From Trichosphaerium sp. ATCC 40318 (Eukaryota; Discosea; Flabellinia; Trichosidae), in assembly GCA_038496445.1 (NCBI GenBank), contig JALMLS010000075.1, positions 310,001-374,000 on the forward strand: 64,000 nt of DNA, read 5' to 3'. The first letter of the stretch is position 1; each line of letters opens with the position of its first letter. The notes beneath the pieces are model-generated. The model saw only the letters and a list, made by a program, of their open reading frames with translations, had not been told where the DNA came from and did not search any database. Made by a program: the position numbers and the translations under genes. Below are positions 43,400 to 54,303 of this stretch, one piece after another.

Positions 43400-43999
43400 A
43401 TGGCGGGACTAATTAGGCGATACTCGGCGATGTCAACGCCAGCCATTGAGCTTCGCGCTAGACCAGCGCGAGCTGATAGAGGGTTGTGGGGTAAACGACG
43501 CGTGACTAATGGCTACACTGTGTCATATTCTTTAAAAAAGTACAATAACGCACTCTAATGAGCCCAACTAACGTCAGCTAGAAATAAGAAAGTATTTCGA
43601 CCTAATGTGGTTACCAAAACGCTCTACAGCGACCTTTTGAAGCAAAAATTGAAAATACCACTTACAACATACACCTTGCGTTGTATAGACCGCAAAGGAA
43701 GCTTAGACAATTATATTTTGTTTACAAAAGACAAAGACATTGATTCTGATGCTGGATTGGAGCTAAAACAACTACTCATAGCGAAATGGGAGCAAGAACA
43801 CCAACGAGTATTCGACAGAGATAAGTTACTATTGGAAGCTAGATCTTGGCTTCTAGAGAACCGTATAGAGGAAACGGTAAAGGAAACAGAAGAAACACAA
43901 GAAGGTGCCAACACAAATGACGCGGATGTCACACCTGCGGCCAATGCAGATGACGCACCTGCACCTGCGTCAAAACCAGACGCTCAACCGTCATCATAA
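43400..43999 (+). CDS. MRPL28: mitochondrial large-subunit ribosomal protein bL28m
   Basis: Two exons (43400-43539 and 43582-43999) give 185 residues. The intron is 42 nt with donor GTACAA and a CTAAC branch point. The N-terminus is basic and lacks acids for the first 19 or so residues (MAGLIRRYSAM), as expected of a mitochondrial presequence. The body shows the L28 pattern: RADRGLWGKRRVTNG, then KKVFRPNV, TLYSDLLKQKLKIPL, and TLRCIDRKGSLDNYIL, matching the zinc-free L28 core (RGL...G...V...N...RRW-PN...T...R.id...Glde.l). The last 45 residues are an acidic, Ala/Pro-rich extension not part of the bacterial core. It sits 144 bp upstream of Rpn5. Confidence 0.85.
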
Positions 44000-44143
44000 T
44001 ATCGATCATTCATCATCGTGTAAATACCTGTAAACGCTTGACAATTAAATTTTTATTGCAATGACTTTTTTTTTTTACGTTGTAAACTCAAAGTCAACTG
44101 AGGTTCAACAAAAAAAAAACCAATTTGATAAGTTGAAGCCAAA

Positions 44144-46310
44144 ATGACCGATGCTATGGATATTGATGAAGATTTCTCTGCCGTTGTTGACGTAGAGATA
44201 CCTAAAAACCGTAAACTAGCAGAGGTAAAAACAAGTGGGTTGACTGCTGGCTCATTATTTGTAGGAAGGAAAATTAGAGGTCGCAATTGAGAACCTACTT
44301 GCTGTAGAGAAGCAAACAAGACAGGTTGCGCTTTTTAACGCTGATAAACGATAATAACTGTTGTTAAAGGGAGACGACGCTCCATCTACCAAGAAACTCC
44401 TAGTGGAGATTGTAGAGCTATGTTACAAAGCAAAAAATTGGGCTGAACTAAAAAAGAACGTCCAATTGCTCGCTAAACGTCGGGGACAAATAAAATCGGT
44501 ACTATTATCGCGTTGAGGCGTATCTGACGCAAATTGTAGGCCATAAAAGAAATGGTAATCAAAGTCATGGGATACCTCGATTCTGTTGATTACGACACTA
44601 AACTTGATTTTATCAGTGTTTTGGTATCAGTTACAGAAGGAAAGGTAATAATATAACCAAAAAAACAACCCACCACTACTCAATATTATCGTTAACAGCT
44701 TTTAGATCTTTGTTGAGAAACAACGTGCCGCATTAACTTTGCAACTCGCTTTGATCAAAGAAAAAGAAGGCAAAATAGTTGAAGCTGCAACAATACTTCA
44801 AGAAGTGCAGGTGAGTGCTCTATTTTCATCTTAATTCGCGCTTGTTGAAGTCTACTCTACAAAAAATCAAATCTACAACAAAACACGCTTTTAACAATCC
44901 AAACGCGCGGTTGTATACTTACAAGAGCGTCTGTAGGTCGAAACTTTTGGTGCAATGACAAAACAAGAAAAACTTCATTTTATTCTAGAGCAAATGCGTC
45001 TATGTCTCTTAAAGAAGGATTATATTAGAACTCAAGTAATCTCTCGTAAAGTTAGCACTAAAGTATTTGATAACGAGGCATTCCAGGTAAGAAAAAAAAA
45101 GAATACAAATTTTTTTCAAAAAAATCCAAAAAATTCCTTTCTACTGCTTCTCGTTCAATCAATTGTGTTTCTTAAATATCACCGGTTTCTTACCTTTATT
45201 GGGTATGAGTTACATGGTAAAAATATTGCTACTATTGGCTGTGGAAAATGTTTTTTTTTTGAATTATATGCGGACTTACGTGCTTTTAAAGGCCTTGAAA
45301 GAGAGATACTATTTACTCATGGTCGACTTCTGGCATCATGAAAATAACTACTTGGAGATTGCTCGCTGCTATCAACATATTTACAACACACCAAACATCA
45401 AAAAGGATCAAGAAGCGCACAAAAAAGTAAGCAAACGAAAAAAAAAAAACCACACACAGCTGTGCACTTTACATTTTTATGTTTATTCTGTTTTAGTATT
45501 TGAGCTTGATGGTAGCGTACATTCTACTCGCTCCATATGATGGAGAGCAATCTGATATCATCAACAGAATTCGCCTAGATGATAACTTGGAGCAACTACC
45601 AGAGTTCTTGTGCGTAAAAGTTTTTTTGTGATTACTGTTAAGAAACAATCGCTTATGTTTTTTTAGTAACCTTGTTAAATTGTTCCTAAATACCGAGATT
45701 TTGCCTTGGACTGTCATAGATCAACAATATCGCCCTCTACTATCTAAATTAGTTGCCTTCAGTGGTGATGGATCTGAAACACGCTGGGCAGACCTTAAAA
45801 CTCGCGTCACAGAACACGTATGCTTTTTTTTGCTGTGTTTTTTTGGCTAATCTTAGCTCTAGAACCTTCGTACAGTAGCTGGATATTACAGCCAAATAAC
45901 AACTGAGCGACTAGGCCAACTCTTGAATACTGATCAAGACGTACGTTCTAGTAGAACAAAAGTGTTCTTATGGCGATTTTTTTAATTACTCATACTGTTT
46001 ATAGGGCACTGAAGCTGCAATTGCAACACTTGTCAACAATAAATCCATCTACGCTAAAATTAATCGCTCACAAGGCATCGTATCATTTGTACGAAGGAGC
46101 GATCCTGCTGAGGTACGCATAATCATTTAAAACATCTTTTTTTATCTGCAAAAAGCACAACCTTTTTTTTCTTAGACTAGTACTTACGTACTTTTTTTGC
46201 AATAGATCCTTAATGATTGGGGAAGCAATGTTAGCGACTTGCTAGGTCGTGTAGAGACTGTCTGCCATTTAATTCATCGCGAACGTATGACCGCAAAGGC
46301 AGGAAAGTAA
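44144..46310 (+). CDS. RPN5: 26S proteasome regulatory subunit Rpn5 (PSMD12)
   Basis: About eleven exons from ATG 44144 (MTDAMDIDEDFSAVVDVEI) to TAA 46310. Recognisable Rpn5 blocks occur in order: LLVEIVELCYKAKNW, LLAKRRGQIK, EMVIKVMGYLD, VEKQRAALTLQLALIKE, GKIVEAATILQEVQVETFG, KLHFILEQMRLCL, YYLLMVDFWHHENNYLEIARCY, YLSLMVAYILLAPYD and a C-terminal PCI winged helix (RTVAGYYSQITTERLGQLL, AKINRSQGIVSF). This lid subunit is a TPR-like solenoid ending in a PCI domain and helps dock the Rpn11 deubiquitinase. The length suits the family's usual 440-480 residues. Introns are about 50-90 nt with T-rich 3' ends. Confidence 0.9.
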
Positions 46311-46418
46311 AACGTTATAAATAAACAATTAAAAAAGAAAAAACGTGTTTTGTTACATAAAAAAAAAGATCGACCCAGTTACTACATCTATTTATTGTGA
46401 CATCTCTGTTCTCCGTAG

Positions 46419-47180
46419 CTACTTTTTGTCAGGCTTACTACTTTGTCTTTCGCCTCCACAACATTCGATAAACTCTAGTATCAGGAATATCAATGCTAGC
46501 ACCCAGCACAAGAACGCAGATACAATACCTATAAAATTTGATCAACGCTTTTAAGACAAAATTTTACAAGTAGTAATCGCTCCGTACCAACAAGTCCAGC
46601 TAAACCAACGCACAGGAATCCAATGAGCACGTACCATACGGTTCTAGTCCACCATTTCACCCAGATTGAAATACGATCCAAGTACACCTAGTAGGGACTA
46701 TTAAATATCTTCTCATTGCGTTGTAATGCGGATTAGCGCACTTTGATCTGAAATTCACCTACGAGGGATGACTTAGAAAAAGAGTAATTGATATGGCGTA
46801 CCGAGTATGCCTAGTACTGCCAAAACAACGAGGACTAAGAACAACGTTAGCTACCAAGCACGTAAGAGGTGCTTTTAATCATACAAATGCCTAAGAATGA
46901 TATAGCCCATCCTGCGTTATTGTTATTTATCTCTGCTTCCCAATTCCAATCTGGAAAGCCGCTCTGCGACGTTTTGGGTTAAAACTTTAAATATCACGTG
47001 ATTTTTTTTTTTGATACCTTTACTACGCCAATGACACCTGTGACGATAACCTGGAATGTTTGAAATTAGAAAGAAGTAACGTGATATAATTTAAAATTGG
47101 AAGTTGCGTACCATTGCGTTAACGATTATTGCTAGTACCAGTATAACCATTTGTAATTGACCCATGCCTCCTTTTGCCAT
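46419..47180 (-). CDS. small four-helix membrane protein
   Basis: Exons join from ATG 47180 (MAKGGMGQLQMVILVLAII) through short introns to TAG 46419, giving roughly 140 residues. Four membrane helices are visible: MVILVLAIIVNAMVIVTGV, AISFLGIFLVVLAVLGI, TVWYVLIGFLCVGLAGLVG and FLCWVLALIFLILEF. A loop with FPDWNWEAEINN lies between the first two, and a Cys-Cys plus Lys-rich tail (ECCGGERQSSKPDKK) is cytosolic. The size and layout recall COPI-associated/TVP or MARVEL-like vesicle proteins, but no diagnostic motif is present. Tail-to-tail with Rpn5 (108 bp). Confidence 0.6.
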
Positions 47181-48224
47181 TTTTAAAAACTGTATTTATT
47201 TTCTTTATCACGTGTTATGTAGCTGCACTAGAAACGCTTTCTGTGCTGTGGGTTTTGTACGATAATTGCGGTCAACCAAATTACTATCATACGTAATTTT
47301 TGAGATGTCTGCATGACAACACTGGTGGATACCTTTGGTAAAACTGATCAATAACCAAGCTGCCATGAAGCATTGGTAGTTTATGGATGTTGATTTCTAT
47401 GGGCAGGGCATCCATCAGTTGATCTAACAGCAATCATAGACAATGGCAAATTGAAGCGCAATATACCTCTATGACATTGGTCTGGAAATATCAGATCATA
47501 TCCTATGCACAGCAGGTATATGGGAAACATGTATCGATTACTGGTCATCGCAATAGTCTAGAAATACTATTTACGAATGTAACTTAATATTGGCACCTTA
47601 AAACAGAGGAGCGCCCAGATGTAACGATTGGCTGCGTGGTATCTGCCAACTGCCATCAATGTGGGCCCTTGTAGATTGAGTAGAGGTACTACGCTCTATC
47701 GAAATGAAATATTAGAAGTATAGTTTTAAGCTTAGGTTCTCATTTTAGGGTAAAAGATATAAAGCCATGCTCTGAAGAAAAGTTGATACAAGGTGTGAAT
47801 TACTGGGTGGCTCATGTTCAAGAAGGTCGGTATCAAATGGAGATAAAACAACAAACTTCTCTACACTCCCATATCGATGTGTATTATACCGATCGATCGC
47901 ATGGCACCTGTTGTTAATATTGATGTGTTCCCCTCAACACTAGTCACCTTATATTTCCGATCTTGCCAGGAATGCAGAGTGAGATAAAACGATCTGTCAG
48001 TAAGTACATATTTAAATACGTTATGTAATGTGCTCCAGGTATAACACATAATACACTCACTAAAAGATACGTTCAGGATTACAGTCTTTCGCAAATACAA
48101 GAGGATATTACTTATTTTGGTTTTATTTAACAAGATGCAAATTTATCGAGTTGCGAGGAATGATCCACACTCTGATCAGAAATTTAAGGTGTGACTACGG
48201 GATAAACCAATCCATAGTGTCAGG
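47181..48224. other. intergenic with inverted partial gene copy
   Basis: Uninformative up to 47727. 47728-47941 is an inverted copy of exon 2 of the neighbouring small gene (see repeat entry). 47942-48224 is the spacer of that inverted repeat. Confidence 0.6.
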
Positions 48225-48438
48225 TCAGTGTTGAGGGGGAAATACATCAATATTAACAACAGGTGCCATGCGATCGGTATAATACACATCGATATGGGAG
48301 TGTAGAGAAGTTTGTTGTTTTATCTCCATTTGATACCTGCCTTCTTGAACGTGAGCCACCCAGTAATTCACACCTTGTATCAACTTTTCTTCAGAGCATG
48401 GCTTTATATCTTTTACTCTAAAATGAGAACCTAAGCTT
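47728..48438. repeat. large inverted repeat: duplicated exon 2, arms about 212 bp
   Basis: Arm A (47728-47941, plus strand) and arm B (48227-48438, minus strand) are near-identical. They begin AAGCTTAGGTTCTCATTTTA and end at CCCCTCAACACT. Arm B is the second exon of the small gene at 48225 plus its intron acceptor. Arm A has a 4-base duplication (GATCGATCG) that breaks its frame, so it is a dead partial copy. The spacer is about 285 bp. Confidence 0.85.
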
Positions 48439-48623
48439 GGATTATACAAAAACAACATTGCTCGTTAAAATTTTGGACAGTTTATGCTCCCGACGCTCGT
48501 ACAATATGGAGGTAATTTTTTTCTGCGACGAATGGACGCTGATGGTTGTTTATCCTCAATAACTTCTATACAATCATCAACTCCACTCTCTTGTATTGCA
48601 CGCGCTTTGGATCTTGTTAACAT
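48225..48623 (-). CDS. small basic/beta protein, paralogue 1 (cystatin-like?)
   Basis: Two exons (48503-48623 and 48225-48430) give 108 residues; the intron donor is GTACGA. The N-terminus MLTRSKARAIQ and RRRKK stretch is basic. The second exon encodes a compact domain: VKDIKPCSEEKLIQGVNYWVA, then a YQMEIKQQTSL strand and DVYYTDRMAPVVNIDVF. A central QGVNYW and alternating strand pattern faintly recall stefin/cystatin (Q-V-V-A-G-x-N-Y), so a cystatin-like fold is possible but weak. No signal peptide. A paralogue is at 50419-50812. Confidence 0.55.
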
Positions 48624-50418
48624 TGGTTTTGAAATGTTTTTTGTCGAGCTTGGTTAAAAAAACGAAATGCTTAATATCTATCCTCCCAAAAAAGGTTTAG
48701 AAGCTGGTTATTGCGTAAAAGGGCATTCGTTTCGTGTACCAAGGACTTAACAACACTTTTTTTAAAAAACGAAATGTTTTGTTTCCGTTTGTTTTACAAA
48801 TGAAAAAACACATTAAAGCGTGAGCTGCTACTGGTCCGTGTTGTACTTACGAGTAAGTGTTAGATAAAGCGTTCATAAATTATTTACCTAAACGTCGCGG
48901 ATTCAAATCTCAAGAAGCCATCAGGTGATCAATATCAATATTTCCGTTGCCACGAAATTCAACAATGGCAAACCCGAAACTGTTAATGATCCGCAATATT
49001 TTAAACAAAGCCTAACAAAAAACTTTTTGAACTCACGTGATACTATGTTATTTATAATACTTACCTACTTTATGTACACCTTGAAATCCATCAAAACGTA
49101 CAGCTGAGCGCCCCATTTTTTAGTAAGTTTTTCTTCGCCAAAGCTCATCATAGTTTCCTTTTTGTTTTAAACATTTGCCGATACCGATGTTACTTAGGAT
49201 CCTACGCATGCTTAAATATAGAACAAAGCGAATCAAGCCTAATTAGAAAAAAAAAAAGATAGTTTTTGGGTTCACAAGTGCTGGTCTACCACCCACGTGA
49301 CTTTTATACTTTAGAGTGAGCATATTCTGGCTTCGCGGAAAAATAAAAAAAAAGTGTTGGATGGTTTGCAATAGTTCGTACGTTTTTTTAAACCAACGCC
49401 AGACTTCGCATTCACTGTCGAATAACAAAATTACTAACATTCACGTGCCTTTGTGCCTTTTTGTTTGTAACAGTATTTAGTTATTTTGAAAATAGTCAGC
49501 GATTAACTTGTAATTGATAATGGACTATATGGTACACAGTATAGGTGGCTTTATGACCCTGTCAATGAATCAATCAATCCTTCTTAGATAGAGTCTTTAA
49601 CACAAGCTGGCCTTCGTGTCGCCTCTTTGGGGCTGTTTTAATGGTTTGAACCACGTTGCGAAATTAGCTCCACCGAAAATCAACAAACGGTGTAGCAGAG
49701 AAGGGAATGTACTTACCAACGATAACAGGGCTATCCTCGCCTTTTTAAAAATAAAAGGTTCTTGCTTCTTGAGGCCAAGCCACCTCACTTTGTTAGGAGG
49801 CTAAAGCAGCCTTGCTGTGGGGATACCGCTTGCTTGGAATAATTCATATATTGGCAATCAGAATATCAATCAAGCGCAGAATATCACGTGCATGTTGAAG
49901 AGGTGTACGAGGTATGTATCGTATTGTTTATAATCTGTTTGATTTTATTGATTCTTAATACACTCCAGACGTGTTTATCGTGGATTTTGCTCGCCTTGAT
50001 TGTTCGTAGTTATAGATCGAATTAAATAAACGAAATCACGCAAAAAAAGGAAGTACTAGTGTCAAATTCGCGCAATGCTGCGCTTTTCATGTCTACATGA
50101 CACCTGGTGTCTTTTTAAAGGTATTCGTAGGATTAAGGTATATCGTATAAAGTTGTATTTCCAAATTGGGAGTTTGCTTAGTCATGGTTGTTACTTCAAG
50201 ACTACCTAAGATTCAGACACTTGAGATACCCACGTGTTGACAATGCTAATAGCGTGTAGTAAACCATAAAAAATTCAATAAGAAGATTACCAGTCGTGAA
50301 GGCGTTTCAAGTGTTTTGCCGTTTATCTTTTTTTTTTGAAGTTTTTTTTGACATATATAATTCATTCAATCCTGAGCAAGAGGCGACCGCGACCAGAAAA
50401 AACTTGTACATATAAGTT
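48624..50418. other. intergenic, no supported gene
   Basis: Only short frames without starts, splice context or domains. The paired open frames near 49600-49800 on both strands are uninformative. Several CACGTG palindromes (about 49036, 49296, 49442, 49886 and 50230). Confidence 0.45.
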
Positions 50419-50812
50419 TCAGTTCAACGATTGTGGTGGGAATACATAAACTGTAGCAAGAGGGGCAGTTCTACCTCGATAAAAAACACCAACGTGGGAC
50501 ATCAAGGATGTCTCTGTTTTCTCTTCTAGCTGGAACTTTCCGTCTCTCGTGTTCATTGTGAAGTAGTTCACGCCCCGTATTAAGGTTTCATAATAGCAGG
50601 GCTGGACATCTTTCAGTCTAAAGGTATAACCTAGACTTTGAGTTAACCAATTTTTTTCTGTTAAACCTTTTAGTAGGCATGTTACAACAAAGAGCACTCA
50701 CCAAGGCCGCCATATTTTTCTTTACGGATAACGGGAACACTAGGGGTTTATCTTTATCAACAGCTTCTTTGGGTTTAACTGGCTGAGCTCTTGCTTTTGC
50801 ACGTGTCAGCAT
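50419..50812 (-). CDS. small basic/beta protein, paralogue 2, frame broken in a C-run
   Basis: Same plan as the gene at 48225: MLTRAKARAQ start (50812), basic linker, then RLKDVQPCYYETLIRGVNYF, FQLEEKTETSLMSHVGVFY and AVYVF-type end. The first exon only reads into the second if one base is added in the run at 50743-50746 (minus-strand AAACCCCTAG). The restored order DKDKPPSVPVIRK aligns with EDKQPSASIRRRK of the paralogue, and the intron phase then also matches. An in-frame ATG 48 bases upstream exists, but homology favours 50812. It is either a sequencing artefact or a fresh pseudogene. Confidence 0.55.
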
Positions 50813-52546
50813 AACTTTTGAATAAGTTTGAGGTTGTAACCCAAAAAAAAAAGAAGACATCCCTTAATTACAATATCCTCCCAAGAAGATCCTAAGAAGT
50901 CTTCAGCTTGTTTTTAATCAATTACAAGCCGTTTTAAGGTTCTTAGGGCGTTAAACTTCCAAGTAAAACAAGAAAAAAAAAATTCATTAGAAGCATTATA
51001 GACCACTTGTAGGTACGAGTACATGAAGATCGAGGAGCTCAACTATTACGTGGCTGATGTTATAACTCTTCTGTCTAGGATTGTGTAGTCCTAACAACTG
51101 CTGAAGGTGTCGGTCTATTGAATCAGGTGCCAATTAAATGATTCTGTGTAGAATTATTTATCGTAGTAGCTGGTGGCTTCTATGACCACTTACAAACGTC
51201 AAAAGCAGGTAATCATTAATTCTATTTTCTACAACACCAATGACAAAATCTTCATTAATTTGATCATGTAACCTCACTATTCTTGCGTGAAAATAGAAAG
51301 CAACAATTGTAAAGTGCTTGTTATGGCATAAAACCCTCTGACAGCAATTACAATCGTAACAACTTCGAAATTTGTTTAAAAGTGTTAATGCAATAATGTA
51401 GTGCTGCACGGCCGTATCAACACAACCACGTGCTTTAAAACTCGATTTTCTGAAAAAAAAAAGAAAAATTGTTTTATTGCTTTTGTTACTTCACTGTCGC
51501 CCTGACGTAAAAAATCACGTGCCTTGGCAAAGGTCCTTGTTTTCCTTTTTGACAAAAAAACTGCTTCGAATTTCTTTTTTTTTTTATTTTCGAATGTCTA
51601 TCCTTTCATCTATTGTTAATTTCTAACCTAGCGTATTCGAAAACTCGTTGCCTATTAAAGGAAACTCACTTGAACAGTGAAGTGTACATGTGGAGTGAAT
51701 CTAAGAACACAAAAGCCAAAACAGAAGTGTCCTTGTATTTTGGTTGTATTCCTTCGTAGTTCACAGATGTTCCTAAATTAGCAATAAACGTAGTGCCTCA
51801 ACCACCGTTGATGTAGATATCGGCGCTCATACGTATTAGTGCGTAAATAGATAAAAATCTTTTTTACAACATTTGATTTTACTTATTTTAGGAAAAGGGT
51901 AGGCCGTAGGTATGTAAGCAATGACCTGTACCAACGAAAATAATGAGGTGGCTCCATAGAAAAACTTAGATATAGGATAAAGCTTTTGAAGCTGGTTCAC
52001 GTGACCTCCACGTGATTAAGATGGTCTAAACGTACATTATACAGTAGATGTAATTTTTTGAAAACTAACAATTTGTACCCCTAAGAATGGACCAATGGTA
52101 CATATCCTAACGTTGATAGTCGATTCTCTTGGCGTAATAAAAAAACTGCGAACCTTTACGCAATCTTTCTATATCCTCGTTTGCTTTAGTACAAATAGCT
52201 TCTTACGTAACGAAATCTGACACCGACAACTTTGAAGACAACGCAGATTGTGACTTATCATAGTTTTTACCAAAACGTATCCTCTCACTTCTTCGTGAGC
52301 ACGAAGAATACACGAGAGCTATGGACACCAAATGTCTAACCGACATCAATAATTAACTTTCATTTCGGAAAACTAGTACGCGTACCTCGTATATCTTATC
52401 AATCAAACTTGAACGAGATTGAGTAAAATTTGTTGAGTGACTTTAAATGGATTTTGGATAGCAAAACCCAGTTTTGCCCAACTAAGCAAAAAACAATCAA
52501 CTCAACAAGAGAAACACAACACCTCTAATACTTTACAAACAATAAA
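50813..52546. other. intergenic, no supported gene
   Basis: A minus-strand frame at 51158-51409 reads plausibly helical at its end but has no start or splice support. The rest is AT-rich with stops. CACGTG is unusually frequent (about 51428, 51519, 52000 and 52011). Confidence 0.4.
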
Positions 52547-53131
52547 ATGTCATCAAGCGCTTCCCTACTTGCGACATACAGAGCGGAAAAATATTATTAT
52601 CTAGGAGAGAGACATTGTAAGTAGCTTTCACCAAATTTTTCGATCAAAAAAAACCACAGTAAAAAATCAATCAAACAAATCTTCAAAACGGAAACTAGCC
52701 CTCCACCATTTTACCTAGGATTTGCCTACAAAAAACATTTCCACAAGCGTTTACGGGTGTTTCCGAGCTGCGGATTCTTTTTTTTTTGGAGAATTTTTCT
52801 AATGTAGACAGTATTTTGACGTTATACTAAGTATACTATGCAAAAGAAAAGGAGTAGATATGGGATGTTTTGGGGATGCTCTAATTTCGACCAGACAGGT
52901 TGTAGAGGACTTATACCTATCGACACAAAGAACGGTGTTTCGCACGCCAGAAAACAGGAGTTGGAAGAAACACCTTTTCCTGAGCTTCAGGCAGAAGGCC
53001 AACTTCATCTGTTAACCGTAAAGAAATTACGAGAGTATTGTAGAGAGAATGGTATTCGTATAGGTGGTAACAAACCTGTACTACTTGAGCGTATCACTCA
53101 ACATCTTAATTCTAAGAAATTAAGTAAATAA
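52547..53131 (+). CDS. topoisomerase-type zinc finger plus SAP domain
   Basis: The best model starts at ATG 52547 (MSSSASLLATYRAEKYYYLG) and adds a short exon supplying CKIC. A third exon reads RYGMFWGCSNF...TGCRG, completing a C4 zinc finger of the kind repeated at the C-terminus of bacterial topoisomerase I (CxxC...RYGxFxGCSxYPxCR). After a Glu/Pro linker, LTVKKLREYCRENGIRIGG and KPVLLERI form a SAP helix-turn-helix that binds AT-rich DNA. The two small 5' junctions are tentative; the last exon (from about 52838 to TAA 53131) is solid. Roughly 140 residues. A small nuclear DNA-binding protein is likely. Confidence 0.6.
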
Positions 53132-53804
53132 TTGTATTTGTAAATAAAATTGTAGCGTTTCTATGTATTCATTTACTTCAGTTAAATCAGAAAACTGATA
53201 TAGCCGAGTAACTCAGCATTTACATCGAGCTAACAATGTGAGTTTGACAATGATATCTGACCACTAAAGGAACATATATTTCGACGAAATGCAGCCTACT
53301 GCTTTTGGTAGTCATTTGATTAAACCACGTCAATGTAACTAAATGTGTCTAAAACAAACATGAAAGTTCTGTAAATGTTTAATAGGGTTGTTTAGCTGTA
53401 GTAGAAGCCATGACAAAAATGTGACATGCTATGAACAAAAGCCTGTTTAAGACTGCTTGTTTCTCGAGGTGTCTGGCTATCACGGTCCTTTATATCCCTA
53501 GATACAACGTGATCACAGCCTATCTTCACGTGGGATGAAAACTGTTCACTAAGAAGTGTTAGGGCTAAAATTTTTTAAAACATTTTACCATGTCATGAGC
53601 TTCTTACAAATACTACAGGTACCTTTCACTTTAGATATCATATTCAAAATTATCTGCTTACGGCAACTAAGAAATTCGTTAACAAAACAACATTATACAG
53701 TCACAGTTCCCGAACGAAGAGTGACATTAGTCAATGTTGACGTTGATAATTGAAAGGTAATACAAGTACATGCTTATAAATGAACAGTATATACATGATT
53801 TTTT
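53132..53804. other. intergenic, no supported gene
   Basis: AATAAA near 53142 marks the 3' end of the SAP gene. An open frame at 53556-53753 lacks an ATG and domains, so it is not called. Confidence 0.45.
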
Positions 53805-54002
53805 TTATGTACCTCCTACTGGTGTACGACAAATAGGGCAGTTAGGTCTAGTGTTGACCAAACAATCGTGGCAGAATGTATTTTCGCATGTCTCGTGTGT
53901 GACTGGGTCGGTAAATAGCTCATAGCATATAGGACACATTAATTCCTCGTCTGTCGTTTCTAATGGATCAAATAAAGGAGTTGTAGTAAAGGAAGCCATC
54001 AT
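53805..54002 (-). CDS. tiny RING-like protein with an altered zinc ligand
   Basis: One exon of 65 residues starting MMASFTTTPLFDPLE. It contains CPICYELFTDPVTHETC, ENTFCHDCLVN and CPICRTPVGG, i.e. seven of the eight RING zinc ligands in correct spacing. At the position where C-G-H-T-F-C is usual it reads C-E-N-T-F-C, so the His ligand is Asn. RING domains recruit E2 enzymes for ubiquitin transfer. The protein is almost nothing but the RING. A donor-like GTACAT overlaps the last codons, so a further 3' exon is possible. Confidence 0.65.
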   Translation of the reverse strand: MMASFTTTPLFDPLETTDEELMCPICYELFTDPVTHETCENTFCHDCLVNTRPNCPICRTPVGGT

Positions 54003-54303
54003 GCTGGGAGAGAAAGTAAAAACTAAACTAGTTTATCAAATTTATTTCGCAAAAAAGTAAACGACATTTCTTCGATTGGACGCTTCGTCGAGAAATAAAA
54101 CATTTACTAGTAAAGGAGCCAAGCAATTTATTCAATGTATAATTTCAAAGCTTATTCACGTAGCCAGACTAGCTAGATCATAGTGTTTGAACCAGGTGTA
54201 TAAGGAAGAGTTTATTGAGAAGTCTTTGCAATGTACAACTTTTATTATGATTTGGACACGGTTGCTCTATTTTTTTTGGTACATACGTTACATTTAAAAG
54301 TTA
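54003..54303. other. intergenic
   Basis: About 300 bp between the RING gene start and the 3' end of the zinc-finger gene. Nothing recognisable. Confidence 0.5.

Noticed and set aside
47861-48133. Minus-strand frame covering the inverted arm
   Set aside because: It reads the duplicated exon in the wrong frame and through the spacer; no domain.
49597-49804. Overlapping open frames on both strands
   Set aside because: No ATG context, splice signals or recognisable motifs.
51158-51409. Minus-strand ORF with CYDCNCC
   Set aside because: No family pattern and no upstream exon; Cys spacing does not match a known zinc finger.
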